Assembly: GCA_003162655.1 (NCBI GenBank)
Contig: PMMY01000188.1
Coordinates: 319-6,816, forward strand
Length of the DNA stretch: 6,498 nt
Direction of reading: 5' to 3'
Origin: Methanobacterium sp.
GTDB lineage: Archaea; Methanobacteriota; Methanobacteria; Methanobacteriales; Methanobacteriaceae
Both the position numbers and the translations under genes were made by a program. This document shows, one piece after another, positions 1 through 6,498 of this stretch. The notes beneath the pieces are model-generated. The model ran no database searches, had not been told where the DNA came from, and saw nothing but the letters and a program-made list of their open reading frames with translations. Within the stretch, counting starts at the first letter, position 1. Every line of letters starts with the position of its first letter.

Positions 1-1068
1 ATACTCCCCGGTTTCATTGATACCCATGTACACCTCATGACGGAGGGTTTTGGAAGAGAAGAAACTTTATACACTCCACTTTCCTTATATTTCTACAATG
101 CCATCGAACGTATGCAGCGTACCCTGAATGCTGGAGTTACAAGTGTGAGGGACGCAGGTCTTGCAGATGTAGGTCTTAAACTAGCAATAGAAAAGGATAT
201 TATTGTAGGACCACGAATACAAATCTCAATTTCACCCCTATCCATTAGTGGAGGCCATTTTGATTTCTGGCTTAACTCTGGATTCGACATCAGACCGAGG
301 TACCCTGGTTATCCTGAAGGAATCGCCGATGGTCCAGAAGAAGTTAGGAAAACAGTGCGCAAAATTATGCGTGCAGGGGCAGAAGTTGTAAAGGTTATGG
401 TGACAGGAGGTGTCATAAGTGCAAATGATCGTCCTGAATATCCACAGTTCACACCTGAAGAATTAAAGGTTATTATTGAAGAGGCAAGCTACAGAAATTT
501 ACAAGTTGTTGCCCATGCACATGGAAAACAGGGTATTAAGAATGCAATAACCGCTGGAGTGAACTCAATTGAACATGGAACCTGTCTAGATGACGAATGT
601 ATAGGTTTAATGCTTTCCAATGGTACTTTTCTTGTTCCAACATTCCTAGCTATGAAAGTAAATAAAGAGCTGGCTTTAGATAAGACATCTAATATTCCCG
701 ACTGGAGTCGAGATGATGCTATTCGAATGGAAAATGTGCATGAAAATAACATAAGAAACGCCTACAAAGCTGGTGTAAAGATAGTAATGGGAACAGACTC
801 GGGTGTAGTTCCCCATGGACGTAATCTAGAGGAGTTAGGCTATATGTATGATATGGGAATGAAACCCATGGAAACAATAGTAGCCAGTACTAAGAGAGCT
901 TCAGAAAGTCTCGGATGGGAAGATAGGGTAGGAACAATAGAAGAAGGAAAACTAGCAGACCTCGTAATAAGCAAAGAAGATCCTTTAACAAATATAAAAT
1001 CGTTAGGGAATCCAAATAACATATTAATAGTGATCAAAGACGGCAAAATGGTTAAAAACATCATTTAG
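1..1068 (+). CDS. Metal-dependent amidohydrolase (imidazolonepropionase / Xaa-Pro dipeptidase-like), 5' end cut by window
   Basis: Probable hydrolase of the amidohydrolase superfamily with a binuclear metal centre, acting on a C-N bond in the cytoplasm; the substrate cannot be read from sequence. The frame is open from base 1 and begins with ILPGFIDTHVHL, so the HxH metal motif (bases 25-33) lies before the first ATG at 37; that ATG is internal and the real start is outside the window. Other family signatures follow in order: the probable carboxylated lysine in VVKVMVTGG (Lys 391-393), metal histidines in VAHAHG (514-522) and IEHGT (574-576), and the catalytic aspartate in MGTDSG (796-798). 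The C-terminal GTIEEGKLADLVI is the returning beta-sandwich strand typical of the superfamily. 355 residues are visible; roughly 50-60 N-terminal residues are missing by family length. Related enzymes include dipeptidases and carboxypeptidases acting on Xaa-Pro or Xaa-Arg/Lys, so a peptidase role is possible. It lies 42 bases before copA on the same strand; cotranscription is possible, a functional link is not evident. Confidence 0.88.
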   Translation: MLPGFIDTHVHLMTEGFGREETLYTPLSLYFYNAIERMQRTLNAGVTSVRDAGLADVGLKLAIEKDIIVGPRIQISISPLSISGGHFDFWLNSGFDIRPRYPGYPEGIADGPEEVRKTVRKIMRAGAEVVKVMVTGGVISANDRPEYPQFTPEELKVIIEEASYRNLQVVAHAHGKQGIKNAITAGVNSIEHGTCLDDECIGLMLSNGTFLVPTFLAMKVNKELALDKTSNIPDWSRDDAIRMENVHENNIRNAYKAGVKIVMGTDSGVVPHGRNLEELGYMYDMGMKPMETIVASTKRASESLGWEDRVGTIEEGKLADLVISKEDPLTNIKSLGNPNNILIVIKDGKMVKNII

Positions 1069-1096
1069 ATGCAATGTAAAAATTAATTCATATTTT

Positions 1097-1104
1097 AAGG
1101 AAGA
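1097..1104 (+). promoter_or_regulatory. Ribosome binding site of copA
   Basis: The sequence AAGGAAGA lies just upstream of the ATG at 1111, with the AAGGA core ending 9 bases before it. It partly matches the archaeal GGAGGTGATC complement of the 16S rRNA 3' end and supports 1111 as the copA start. The 42-base spacer from the amidohydrolase stop is AT-rich; I see no convincing separate promoter in it, so copA may be read from a promoter upstream of, or inside, the amidohydrolase gene. Confidence 0.6.
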
Positions 1105-1110
1105 TCTCAA

Positions 1111-3555
1111 ATGGCAGTTAAAACTCAAAAAAATGCTAACATAAAAATTTCTGGTATGAGCTGTGCATCTTGCGCACTCAACATAGAAAAATCATTGCAA
1201 AACCTTGAAGGTGTTGATAAGGCTCATGTAAATCTTGGAACTGAAGAGGCAATTGTAGAGTACAATCCTGAAAAACTCAAACTCCCACAATTAGAAGAAG
1301 CTGTTGAAAATGCAGGTTATGAAGTGATAAATAATAAAGTAACCATTAAAATTGGAGATATGAGTTGTGCAATGTGTGTGAAAGCCATCGAAGATGTGCT
1401 CACTAAAATAGATGGGGTTAGCCATGTTAATGTTAATTTAGCATCTGAAAAAGCATATATTACTTACAATCCCCAGATGACCGGCATAAATGACTTTAAA
1501 AATGCAATAGTAGACCTTGGTTATCAGTACCTTGGAGTTGAAGGGGAAGAAACATCCGATCTGGAAGAGGAAATTAGGGAAAAAGATCTGAAGGGGAAAC
1601 GTAACAGAATAATAATAGCCTTTGGTTTCGGAATACCTCTCATGATTATCATGCTATTCAATATACCAACACCCATTTATATGCCATATTTTCTACTCCT
1701 AGTATCTATACTCCCATTTATCTATGTAAGTTATCCAATCTTTAAGGCAGCTTATCGTTCACTTAAAAATAGAAATCTTGACATGGACGTTATGTATTCC
1801 ATGGGCATTGGAGTTGCATTTGTTTCAAGCGTGCTTGGAACATTCAATATATTATTAACGCCACAATTTATGTTCTATGAAACAGCCCTGATGCTTGCAG
1901 GATTTCTTATGCTCGGCCGTTACCTTGAAGCCCGTGCAAAAGGTAGAACATCAACAGCCATCAAAAAACTGGTTGGTATGCAGCCAAAGACAGCTACAGT
2001 TATCAAAGACGGGATTGAAGTTCAAATACCTATCGAAGATGTTGAAATTAATGATATAGTGGTTGTAAAACCTGGTGAAAAAATTCCTGCAGATGGCACA
2101 GTTGTTTCTGGTGAGAGTTATGTTGATGAATCTGCAATTACAGGCGAACCCATTCCAGTATTTAAGGATATAGGTAAAAATGTTGTTGGAGGAACCATAA
2201 ACAAAAATGGAGCGTTAAAGTTTAAAGCAGCCAGAATAGGCAAAGATACTGTACTGGCACAAATAATAAATCTAGTAGAATCCGCTCAAGGATCAAAACC
2301 TCCAGTGCAGAGGATAGCAGATAAAGCCGTGACCTATTTCATACCAACGATTCTTACCATAGCAATAGTTTCATTCATATTATGGTACTATGTATTTGGC
2401 AGTACATTACTTTTCGGTCTAACAGTTCTTATATCCGTCCTAGTTGTAGCCTGTCCATGTGCACTCGGCCTTGCAACCCCAACAGCTGTTACAGTTGGAA
2501 TAGGACGAGGAGCAGAATTTGGTATTCTAGTAAAAAATGGGGAGGCCCTAGAAATTTCAGAAAAACTCACAACTGTACTGTTTGATAAAACAGGTACACT
2601 TACAAAGGGTAAACCCGAAGTAACAGATATTATCGGATATGAAATAGGAGAAACTGAACTTCTGAGATATGCCGCAAGTGTAGAAGCAAGTTCAGAGCAT
2701 CCTCTTGGAGATGCAGTTGTAAGAAAAGCAAAGAAAGAGGGACTAGATCTTCTGGAAATTAAAGAATTTAATAGTTTCGGTGGCAAGGGAGTAAGGGCAA
2801 TTATTAAAGGAAGAGAAGTTATAATTGGGAACAGATCGCTTTTTTCTGATAAAAATGTGGAAATAACAAATCAAGTCGAAGATCATATTCTTCAACTAGA
2901 AAAAGAAGGAAAAACCGTTGTTATAATGGGGATTAACGGTGCATTATCATGTATAATAGCTGTGGCAGACACCTTAAAGGAAAGTACAACAGATGCCATC
3001 AGTGGATTGAAAAATATGGGGCTGAATGTAGCTATGATAACAGGAGATAATGCAAGAACTGCACTGGCAATTGCATCCCAGGTTGGAATTGAAAGAGTAA
3101 TTTCCGAAGTTCTCCCCCAGGACAAATCTGAAGAAGTAAAACGTTTACAGGAAGATGGGGAGGTTGTAGCATTTGTAGGAGATGGTATAAATGATGCACC
3201 TGCACTTGCTCAGGCAGACGTTGGAATAGCCATAGGAAGCGGTACTGATATTGCTATTGAAAGTGGCGACATTGTACTTATTAAAGATGATTTAATGGAC
3301 TCTGTTGCAAGTGTCCAAATTTCAAAGAAAGTTATGGGTCGAATAAAACAGAACTTATTTTGGGCCTTCGCATACAATGTTGTACTAATTCCGGTTGCTG
3401 CTGGAATACTTTACCCATCATTTGGAATCATGTTCAGACCGGAATATGCCGGTCTTGCAATGGCACTGAGTTCTGTAACTGTTGTAAGCCTTTCACTGAT
3501 GTTAAAAGGTTACATTCCACCAGCTAAAAAATTGATGATAAACACATCTAAATAA
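1111..3555 (+). CDS. copA: Cu(+)-exporting P1B-type ATPase CopA
   Basis: ATP-driven export of Cu(+) (possibly Ag(+)) across the cytoplasmic membrane, for copper detoxification. The 814 residues show the full P1B-1 layout: two HMA domains, residues about 10-75 (MSCASC, Cys18/Cys21) and 77-142 (MSCAMC, Cys86/Cys89); a charged linker; four N-terminal membrane helices from about 165 to 275; the actuator domain with TGE (344-346); the transport-site CPC (448-450) in the sixth helix; the phosphorylation loop DKTGT with Asp492; the nucleotide domain with the SEHPLG histidine (His530) specific to heavy-metal pumps; and the hinge GDGIND (690-695). Two final helices supply Tyr755-Asn756 and the MxxSS signature (Met784, Ser788), which with CPC define Cu(+) selectivity. 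Length is normal for a two-HMA CopA. An oddity is VVSLSL (791-796) just after MxxSS, where many CopA proteins, including the archaeal Archaeoglobus enzyme, have an asparagine. The adjacent YHS gene supports a metal-homeostasis role. Cu is strongly favoured over Zn/Cd by the CPC and TM7/TM8 residues. Confidence 0.96.
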   Translation: MAVKTQKNANIKISGMSCASCALNIEKSLQNLEGVDKAHVNLGTEEAIVEYNPEKLKLPQLEEAVENAGYEVINNKVTIKIGDMSCAMCVKAIEDVLTKIDGVSHVNVNLASEKAYITYNPQMTGINDFKNAIVDLGYQYLGVEGEETSDLEEEIREKDLKGKRNRIIIAFGFGIPLMIIMLFNIPTPIYMPYFLLLVSILPFIYVSYPIFKAAYRSLKNRNLDMDVMYSMGIGVAFVSSVLGTFNILLTPQFMFYETALMLAGFLMLGRYLEARAKGRTSTAIKKLVGMQPKTATVIKDGIEVQIPIEDVEINDIVVVKPGEKIPADGTVVSGESYVDESAITGEPIPVFKDIGKNVVGGTINKNGALKFKAARIGKDTVLAQIINLVESAQGSKPPVQRIADKAVTYFIPTILTIAIVSFILWYYVFGSTLLFGLTVLISVLVVACPCALGLATPTAVTVGIGRGAEFGILVKNGEALEISEKLTTVLFDKTGTLTKGKPEVTDIIGYEIGETELLRYAASVEASSEHPLGDAVVRKAKKEGLDLLEIKEFNSFGGKGVRAIIKGREVIIGNRSLFSDKNVEITNQVEDHILQLEKEGKTVVIMGINGALSCIIAVADTLKESTTDAISGLKNMGLNVAMITGDNARTALAIASQVGIERVISEVLPQDKSEEVKRLQEDGEVVAFVGDGINDAPALAQADVGIAIGSGTDIAIESGDIVLIKDDLMDSVASVQISKKVMGRIKQNLFWAFAYNVVLIPVAAGILYPSFGIMFRPEYAGLAMALSSVTVVSLSLMLKGYIPPAKKLMINTSK

Positions 3556-3692
3556 CAATATTTTAATCTTTATTCCAGATTATTTCATTGAATAAACCAT
3601 AAACCCGTAAATAAATCTTTTATTCAACTTAAAATTGTATATTAATCTGATTAGAATTTAAATGCCCATATCGCATGATTTGAATGTTTTCA

Positions 3693-3705
3693 TTAATATA
3701 TTTAA
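3693..3705 (+). promoter_or_regulatory. Candidate TATA box for the YHS gene
   Basis: The stretch TTAATATATTTAA resembles the archaeal box A consensus (TTTAWATA type). An archaeal start site about 25 bases downstream would fall near 3723-3730, giving a leader of roughly 40 bases before the ATG at 3767. The upstream bases are not a good purine-rich BRE, and a second TATA-like stretch (GTATATTAA, 3638-3646) offers an alternative with a longer leader. This suggests the YHS gene can be transcribed separately from copA. Confidence 0.45.
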
Positions 3706-3756
3706 AAAAAAATAAATCCTATAAAATTAAGAATCATAAATAATAAATTTTATGGC

Positions 3757-3763
3757 AGGTGAT
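3757..3763 (+). promoter_or_regulatory. Ribosome binding site deciding the YHS start
   Basis: AGGTGAT matches the core of the archaeal GGAGGTGATC anti-16S consensus, with the AGGTG part ending 5 bases before the ATG at 3767. Another in-frame ATG lies at 3752, 15 bases upstream, but it has only AT-rich DNA before it and would put this site inside the coding region. The placement therefore favours 3767. Confidence 0.7.
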
Positions 3764-3766
3764 AAA

Positions 3767-3910
3767 ATGGCAGTGGATCCTATTTGTAAAATGGATGTAG
3801 ATGAAAAAAGTGCTAAATGGGTAAGTGAATATAAGGGAAAGAAATATTATTTCTGCGCCCCCGGTTGCAAAAAACAATTCGAAGAAGACCCTGAAAAGTA
3901 CGCAGAATAA
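3767..3910 (+). CDS. Small YHS-domain protein, putative metal-binding partner of CopA
   Basis: A 47-residue protein that is essentially one YHS domain. It starts MAVDPICKMDV, matching the DPVCGM-type opening of the family, continues with KYYFCAPGCKKQF, and ends with the typical DPEKYAE. Cys7, Cys30 and Cys34 (C-x22-C-x3-C) are the likely metal ligands, as in the related TRASH-type zinc-knuckle fold. No signal peptide or membrane segment is present, so it should be cytoplasmic. In some bacterial copper/silver P-type ATPases a YHS domain is fused to the pump; here it stands alone 211 bases downstream of copA. That suggests metal binding, delivery or sensing for the pump, which is inference. If the ATG at 3752 were used it would gain five residues (MAGDK). 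The closest alternative is a generic YHS protein unrelated to copper. Domain assignment is firm; function is not. Confidence 0.88.
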   Translation: MAVDPICKMDVDEKSAKWVSEYKGKKYYFCAPGCKKQFEEDPEKYAE

Positions 3911-3912
3911 TT

Positions 3913-3966
3913 ATTTTAGACTAAAATTGATTAAACTTTTAAAGGAATTTATTTTTATTTTTTTTC
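3913..3966 (+). terminator. Probable terminator of the YHS gene (palindrome and T-tract)
   Basis: Two bases after the YHS stop lies the dyad ATTTTAG-A-CTAAAAT (3913-3927). About 20 bases on, a T-rich tract runs from 3948 to 3965 and ends in eight consecutive T. Archaeal termination mainly depends on such oligo-T tracts in the coding strand, so the tract is the stronger evidence; the AT-only stem is weak and may be incidental. Confidence 0.55.
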
Positions 3967-3978
3967 TAAATAATTTAT

Positions 3979-4025
3979 ATTGAAAATTGTGTTGAATAAA
4001 ATTAATTATATTTTAAATTTTCAAT
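3979..4025. repeat. Inverted repeat in the convergent spacer, possible truD-side terminator
   Basis: A perfect 10-base inverted repeat, ATTGAAAATT (3979-3988) against AATTTTCAAT (4016-4025), encloses a second 6-base pair TAAAAT (3997-4002) / ATTTTA (4010-4015) around a 7-base loop. The structure starts 4 bases past the truD stop codon, between two convergent genes. It has almost no G/C, so folding would be weak. A terminator or mRNA 3' end for truD is the simplest reading. Confidence 0.4.
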
Positions 4026-4029
4026 TATC

Positions 4030-5283
4030 TCAATAAACATCTTCTTTCATAATTTCTCTTAAGACTGCTGTTGCATAACAGCCTTTCGGAATTGAAAACT
4101 CCGTCAAAACACCTTCGTTCGTTTTTACTGCCGAAACTTCCCATATCTTAAACCTTAAAGCCCTTCGAAGTCCATGACTTCCAAGTTTAGGTGTTTTTGG
4201 ACATTCAAAATCTTCAAGTTTTATTCCCTCTTCATCTAGAACTTCCTGCTCCAACCTACCAACTTCACCAGTTGCCAGCGGTACCTTAGTTCCATAGAGT
4301 GGTGCAGTAGGATGTACCTCAAATTTTTCGATCCTCTCATTTATGTTATTTACATCGAATTCATGTACTAAATGTTCTTGGTTGTCGATTATAATATCTC
4401 CATCAATGTATTTATTTATTCCAAGTTTACTTCTCTCACTCACTACCCTGTTAAATAGGTAAGACTGGTAAGCATGAACAAACATCCTCTTCAGTGGTTT
4501 AGGAAGGCTTTCAATTGCTATTATGTATGATTTTTCATCAAGCTCTCCCATTTTCCTCATTTGTTTAATGAGTTCTCTAAGCATCATCTTCTCGTATCGC
4601 ATTCCTGCAGGCATGCTTTCATATGCCTCTTCTAATTTTCCATCATCATAAAACGCTCTGGCAACCTTTATATAGTTCTTCTCTCCTTTGTAGGGATTTC
4701 CTATATATGAATCAACTGCACCTTTTATATCGTTGTGAATCAAGAACTCTCCAACTCGATGAGTATTAGGTCTGTTTTTTCCAAACCTTTGCCATCCATA
4801 GTAGTTGGGAACTCCAACCGTCTCGATTTGGCTTAAAACATTATTTGCTGTTTTCACATCATCTTCTGGATTTTCTGTATCCCTGATTAAAATTTTGAAC
4901 TTGTTACCAATTAGCTGGCCTATTCTAAGCTTCTTCTCATTCTGTTTAATTTCAAGAATCTTAACATTGTAAAGCTTATCCTCAAGTCCTTCTAGTTCTG
5001 AAGCTTCGCTGTTTGAAACACACAACCACTGCCTTGTTAGAGCAGATTTATCCTTCATACCTGCAAATCCCATTCTTTTACGGCTGATCTTCATCTCCTT
5101 TGCAATATCCAGGACTACATCAAGAGTGTTTCTGCCTATCTTTTCAATAAAAAGCCATGTATTTGGTCCAGTTCCACTTGGGAGATGTTCAGGTATTTCC
5201 TCAACATAGAAATCTACGTATGTAGTTCTTATATTACCTCCAATGCCAGTATTTTCAGTTATATATGTATCAGCGTTAAACAT
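4030..5283 (-). CDS. truD: tRNA pseudouridine(13) synthase TruD
   Basis: Isomerises uridine 13 in the D-arm of tRNAs to pseudouridine, in the cytoplasm, without cofactor. The 417 residues fit the archaeal TruD length. The N-terminus carries the family opening [14 protein letters not shown] and the DFYVEEIPE segment; the catalytic aspartate is Asp78 in [30 protein letters not shown] (160-175) marks the second conserved motif and the entry to the TruD-specific insertion, which fills the middle of the protein. [10 protein letters not shown] (269-278), GLRRALRF (371-378) and [16 protein letters not shown] (396-411) are the conserved motifs of the C-terminal half. All key residues are present and the frame is intact. 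The ATG at 5281-5283 is supported by a GGAG site 9 bases upstream. It is transcribed convergently to the copA-YHS pair and lies 174 bases downstream of the adenylate-forming enzyme gene on the same strand; no functional tie to either is visible. Identification is secure. Confidence 0.96.
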   Translation of the reverse strand: MFNADTYITENTGIGGNIRTTYVDFYVEEIPEHLPSGTGPNTWLFIEKIGRNTLDVVLDIAKEMKISRKRMGFAGMKDKSALTRQWLCVSNSEASELEGLEDKLYNVKILEIKQNEKKLRIGQLIGNKFKILIRDTENPEDDVKTANNVLSQIETVGVPNYYGWQRFGKNRPNTHRVGEFLIHNDIKGAVDSYIGNPYKGEKNYIKVARAFYDDGKLEEAYESMPAGMRYEKMMLRELIKQMRKMGELDEKSYIIAIESLPKPLKRMFVHAYQSYLFNRVVSERSKLGINKYIDGDIIIDNQEHLVHEFDVNNINERIEKFEVHPTAPLYGTKVPLATGEVGRLEQEVLDEEGIKLEDFECPKTPKLGSHGLRRALRFKIWEVSAVKTNEGVLTEFSIPKGCYATAVLREIMKEDVY

Positions 5284-5457
5284 GAGATTTTTCTCCGTAT
5301 ATTAGTTTTAGAATGATAATTAAATTATTCAGAGTTGTTGTATGATAATTTGTACTTTTAAAATGTTCATTTTATTAAACTTAAAGAATTTCAAATTGCG
5401 ACTTTTATGTAATTAAATTTCTAATGAAAAATTGGATTTATTTTTCTACCATTAAAC
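5284..5457 (-). promoter_or_regulatory. Spacer between the F390 synthetase-like gene and truD, likely truD promoter region
   Basis: This 174-base AT-rich stretch has no open frame worth calling. On the minus strand, a run of five T (5427-5431) about 27 bases past the upstream gene's stop is a weak termination candidate. Further on, AATTTAATTA (5317-5326) or TTTTAAAAG (5356-5364) could serve as the truD TATA box; the first would give a leader of only about 15 bases, the second one of about 50. The 9-mer ATGATAATT (plus-strand sense) occurs twice, at 5313-5321 and 5342-5350, 29 bases apart. No element here is strong enough to call alone. Confidence 0.35.
5293..5297 (-). promoter_or_regulatory. 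Ribosome binding site of truD
   Basis: On the minus strand CGGAG ends 9 bases before the ATG (5281-5283), a usual archaeal spacing, and supports that start codon. Confidence 0.65.
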
Positions 5458-6498
5458 TCAACGACGGTCCACTAAACGTTTAGGTCTTCCCTTGACACGG
5501 TAGAATTCAAGACCTTCTGATTCAGTAAAATCAAATATCATGTTAAAAGTTCCATCGATGTGTGCTTGCTGTAGACCGGGTTTATATTTAAGGAAGGTTT
5601 CGATGAAGTTGTTCTCAATCAAATCATTATCACAACTCTCAGGATTCTTACATTCCATTCTGACCCTCAGTGTGGTTTCATCTTCATCCCCATAAAGAAA
5701 TGCTTCGTATTCACCTGTTAGACAATCCATGTTGTCTTGTTGAAATACTCCCTGCTCCACATCAACCCTGTTGAATGGGAAGCCTCCTACCCAAACCGTT
5801 TCAGATTCCCTCTGTGGATTTAATATTCGCATGTGTGTTCTGCCACATTTACATTTGTCCCTTGTGACAACCACAGTTGTGTCGTCAGTATCGTAGTTAA
5901 TGAGCAGATTTCCGGTTTTCCCACCGATTGGTAAAAGTGTTGTGAGAACAATTCTACCGCACTCACCATCTTTTATGAAGTTTTCAAGCTTAGGATTGTA
6001 TACATCTAAGTGGACAAGATCTTCTGGAACATGAAGTCCAGCCTTCTTTATGCATTCACCACACATTGTGCCTTCAGTACTTCCGTATGTGTTGTATACA
6101 GGCACATCCCATACTTTCTCTAGGTAGGTTCTAGCTTCCTCTGAAAAACTTTCACCACCCGCTATAAGTCTTTTTATGCTTGATTCTGGAGGTTTGATCC
6201 CTTCTGATTCCATTCTTCTTGCCAGACGCAGAAGTTTGAAAACACTTCCTACAATACCCGTTGGACTATAATTTTTAATAATACGGACAGGAAACGTACA
6301 CTTTCCCTCTGGAATTATGGTCATGCCAATTTTCTGGGCTGCAAGAGTCATGGTGTTGGCGCCAACATTCATACCGTAGGATGCACAAACTACAACCCTA
6401 TCGCCCATTCCAAAGTTCTGGGATACAAATGCACGAGCATATTTTTCTGCATATCTCTGCCAATCATCCCATGTTAAAAAAAATGATTTAGGAACTCC
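5458..6498 (-). CDS. Phenylacetate-CoA ligase / coenzyme F390 synthetase family enzyme, 5' end cut by window
   Basis: Adenylate-forming enzyme. In methanogens this family includes coenzyme F390 synthetase, which attaches AMP or GMP to the 8-hydroxyl of F420 on oxidative stress; related proteins are phenylacetate-CoA ligases. The frame is open to the window edge, beginning GVPKSFFLTWDDW, the tail of the Ser/Thr/Gly-rich ATP loop, so the ATG at 6406-6408 is internal. 346 residues are visible and perhaps 80-90 are missing. Signatures in order: GVPK (6487-6498), IAGGESFSEEAR, the YGSTE adenylate motif (6073-6087), GLHVPEDLVHLDVYNP, LINYDTDDTT in place of the Y-R-T-G-D of phenylacetate-CoA ligases, and CKCGR (5839-5853). 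A CGEC pair (6052-6063) just after YGSTE, with CKCGR, could bind a metal. The NYDTDD variant and the STEGTMCGEC context favour F390 synthetase over an aryl-CoA ligase, by family recollection. Methanogens often carry several paralogues, so the exact substrate is uncertain. The F390 enzyme has been named FtsA, a symbol withheld to avoid confusion with the cell-division gene. Confidence 0.78.
   Translation of the reverse strand, partial: GVPKSFFLTWDDWQRYAEKYARAFVSQNFGMGDRVVVCASYGMNVGANTMTLAAQKIGMTIIPEGKCTFPVRIIKNYSPTGIVGSVFKLLRLARRMESEGIKPPESSIKRLIAGGESFSEEARTYLEKVWDVPVYNTYGSTEGTMCGECIKKAGLHVPEDLVHLDVYNPKLENFIKDGECGRIVLTTLLPIGGKTGNLLINYDTDDTTVVVTRDKCKCGRTHMRILNPQRESETVWVGGFPFNRVDVEQGVFQQDNMDCLTGEYEAFLYGDEDETTLRVRMECKNPESCDNDLIENNFIETFLKYKPGLQQAHIDGTFNMIFDFTESEGLEFYRVKGRPKRLVDRR

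Larger units (their letters stand above)
3556..3766. other. copA-YHS spacer with several short inverted repeats
   Basis: This AT-rich stretch holds no convincing gene. It contains an inverted repeat TAATCT-7 nt-AGATTA (3564-3582) 8 bases after the copA stop, followed by TTT, which could act as a weak copA terminator. It also holds TTGAATAAA (3588-3596) facing TTTATTCAA (3619-3627) across 22 bases, and a short dyad TAATC-T-GATTA (3643-3653) reusing the same half-site as the first repeat. A TATA-like box is described separately. The repeats could be operator sites for a metal regulator or only chance in AT-rich DNA; sequence alone does not decide. Confidence 0.45.

Noticed and set aside
37..39. 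ATG 37 as the start of the amidohydrolase
   Set aside because: The frame is open back to base 1 and encodes the conserved PGFIDTHVHL metal motif before this ATG, so it is an internal methionine.
489..752. Antisense open frames opposite the amidohydrolase (also 93-290 and 840-1064)
   Set aside because: All are short, without a domain, and opposite conserved amidohydrolase motifs.
1141..1536. Tandem DNA repeat covering the two HMA domains
   Set aside because: The similarity is at protein level only; the nucleotide sequences have diverged, so this is an ancient domain duplication common in CopA and not a DNA repeat.
2382..2585. 67-codon + strand open frame overlapping copA in another frame
   Set aside because: No family resemblance, and it lies fully within the CPC/DKTGT coding region; a frame shadow.
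2388..2786. 132-codon open frame antisense to copA
   Set aside because: It lies opposite well-conserved ATPase motifs, has no recognisable domain and is rich in Ser/Pro/Arg as expected of a reverse-frame shadow.
3436..3455. GC-rich perfect hairpin AGACCGG-6 nt-CCGGTCT near the 3' end of copA
   Set aside because: It is inside coding sequence for the loop before the last helix, has no T-tract after it, and codon choice explains it; no regulatory role can be supported.
5313..5350. Direct repeat ATGATAATT upstream of truD as an operator
   Set aside because: Nine AT-rich bases repeated once in an AT-rich spacer are expected by chance often enough, and truD is a housekeeping gene with no reason to expect an operator.
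6406..6408. Minus-strand ATG as the start of the F390 synthetase-like gene
   Set aside because: The frame continues open to the window edge with family-like sequence (GVPK ... TWDDW), so the true start is beyond base 6498.

Overview
The window looks like chromosome from a hydrogenotrophic methanogenic archaeon, most likely of the Methanobacteriales (Methanobacterium-like). The basis is an archaeal-type TruD, a gene resembling coenzyme F390 synthetase (F420 chemistry typical of this group), AT-rich spacers with archaeal TATA-like boxes, and Shine-Dalgarno sites of the GGAG / AGGTGAT type. The species assignment is inference from gene content, not from a marker gene.

Left half, + strand. The window opens inside a metal-dependent amidohydrolase (1-1068) whose N-terminus lies upstream. 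After 42 bases comes a complete Cu(+)-exporting P1B-type ATPase, copA (1111-3555), with two N-terminal HMA domains, the CPC metal site and all catalytic motifs. A 211-base AT-rich spacer with several short inverted repeats and a TATA-like box leads to a 47-residue YHS-domain protein (3767-3910). Its three cysteines suggest a small metal-binding partner of the pump.

Right half, - strand. Two genes converge on the copper pair. truD (5283 to 4030) encodes the tRNA pseudouridine-13 synthase. Upstream of it is a phenylacetate-CoA ligase / coenzyme F390 synthetase family gene (6498 to 5458), cut by the right edge. The convergent spacer at 3911-4029 carries a long T-tract for the + strand and an AT-rich inverted repeat near the truD end.

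How the genes work together: copA and the YHS gene form a plausible copper or soft-metal homeostasis module. The F390 synthetase-like gene would belong to the oxygen/redox response if its assignment is right, but nothing in the sequence ties it to copA. truD is housekeeping, and the amidohydrolase has no evident link to its neighbours. I found no RNA gene, insertion sequence, CRISPR array or phage gene. Overall this is ordinary chromosome; the copA-YHS pairing, its repeat-bearing spacer and a substituted residue in the last CopA helix are the points most worth a second look.
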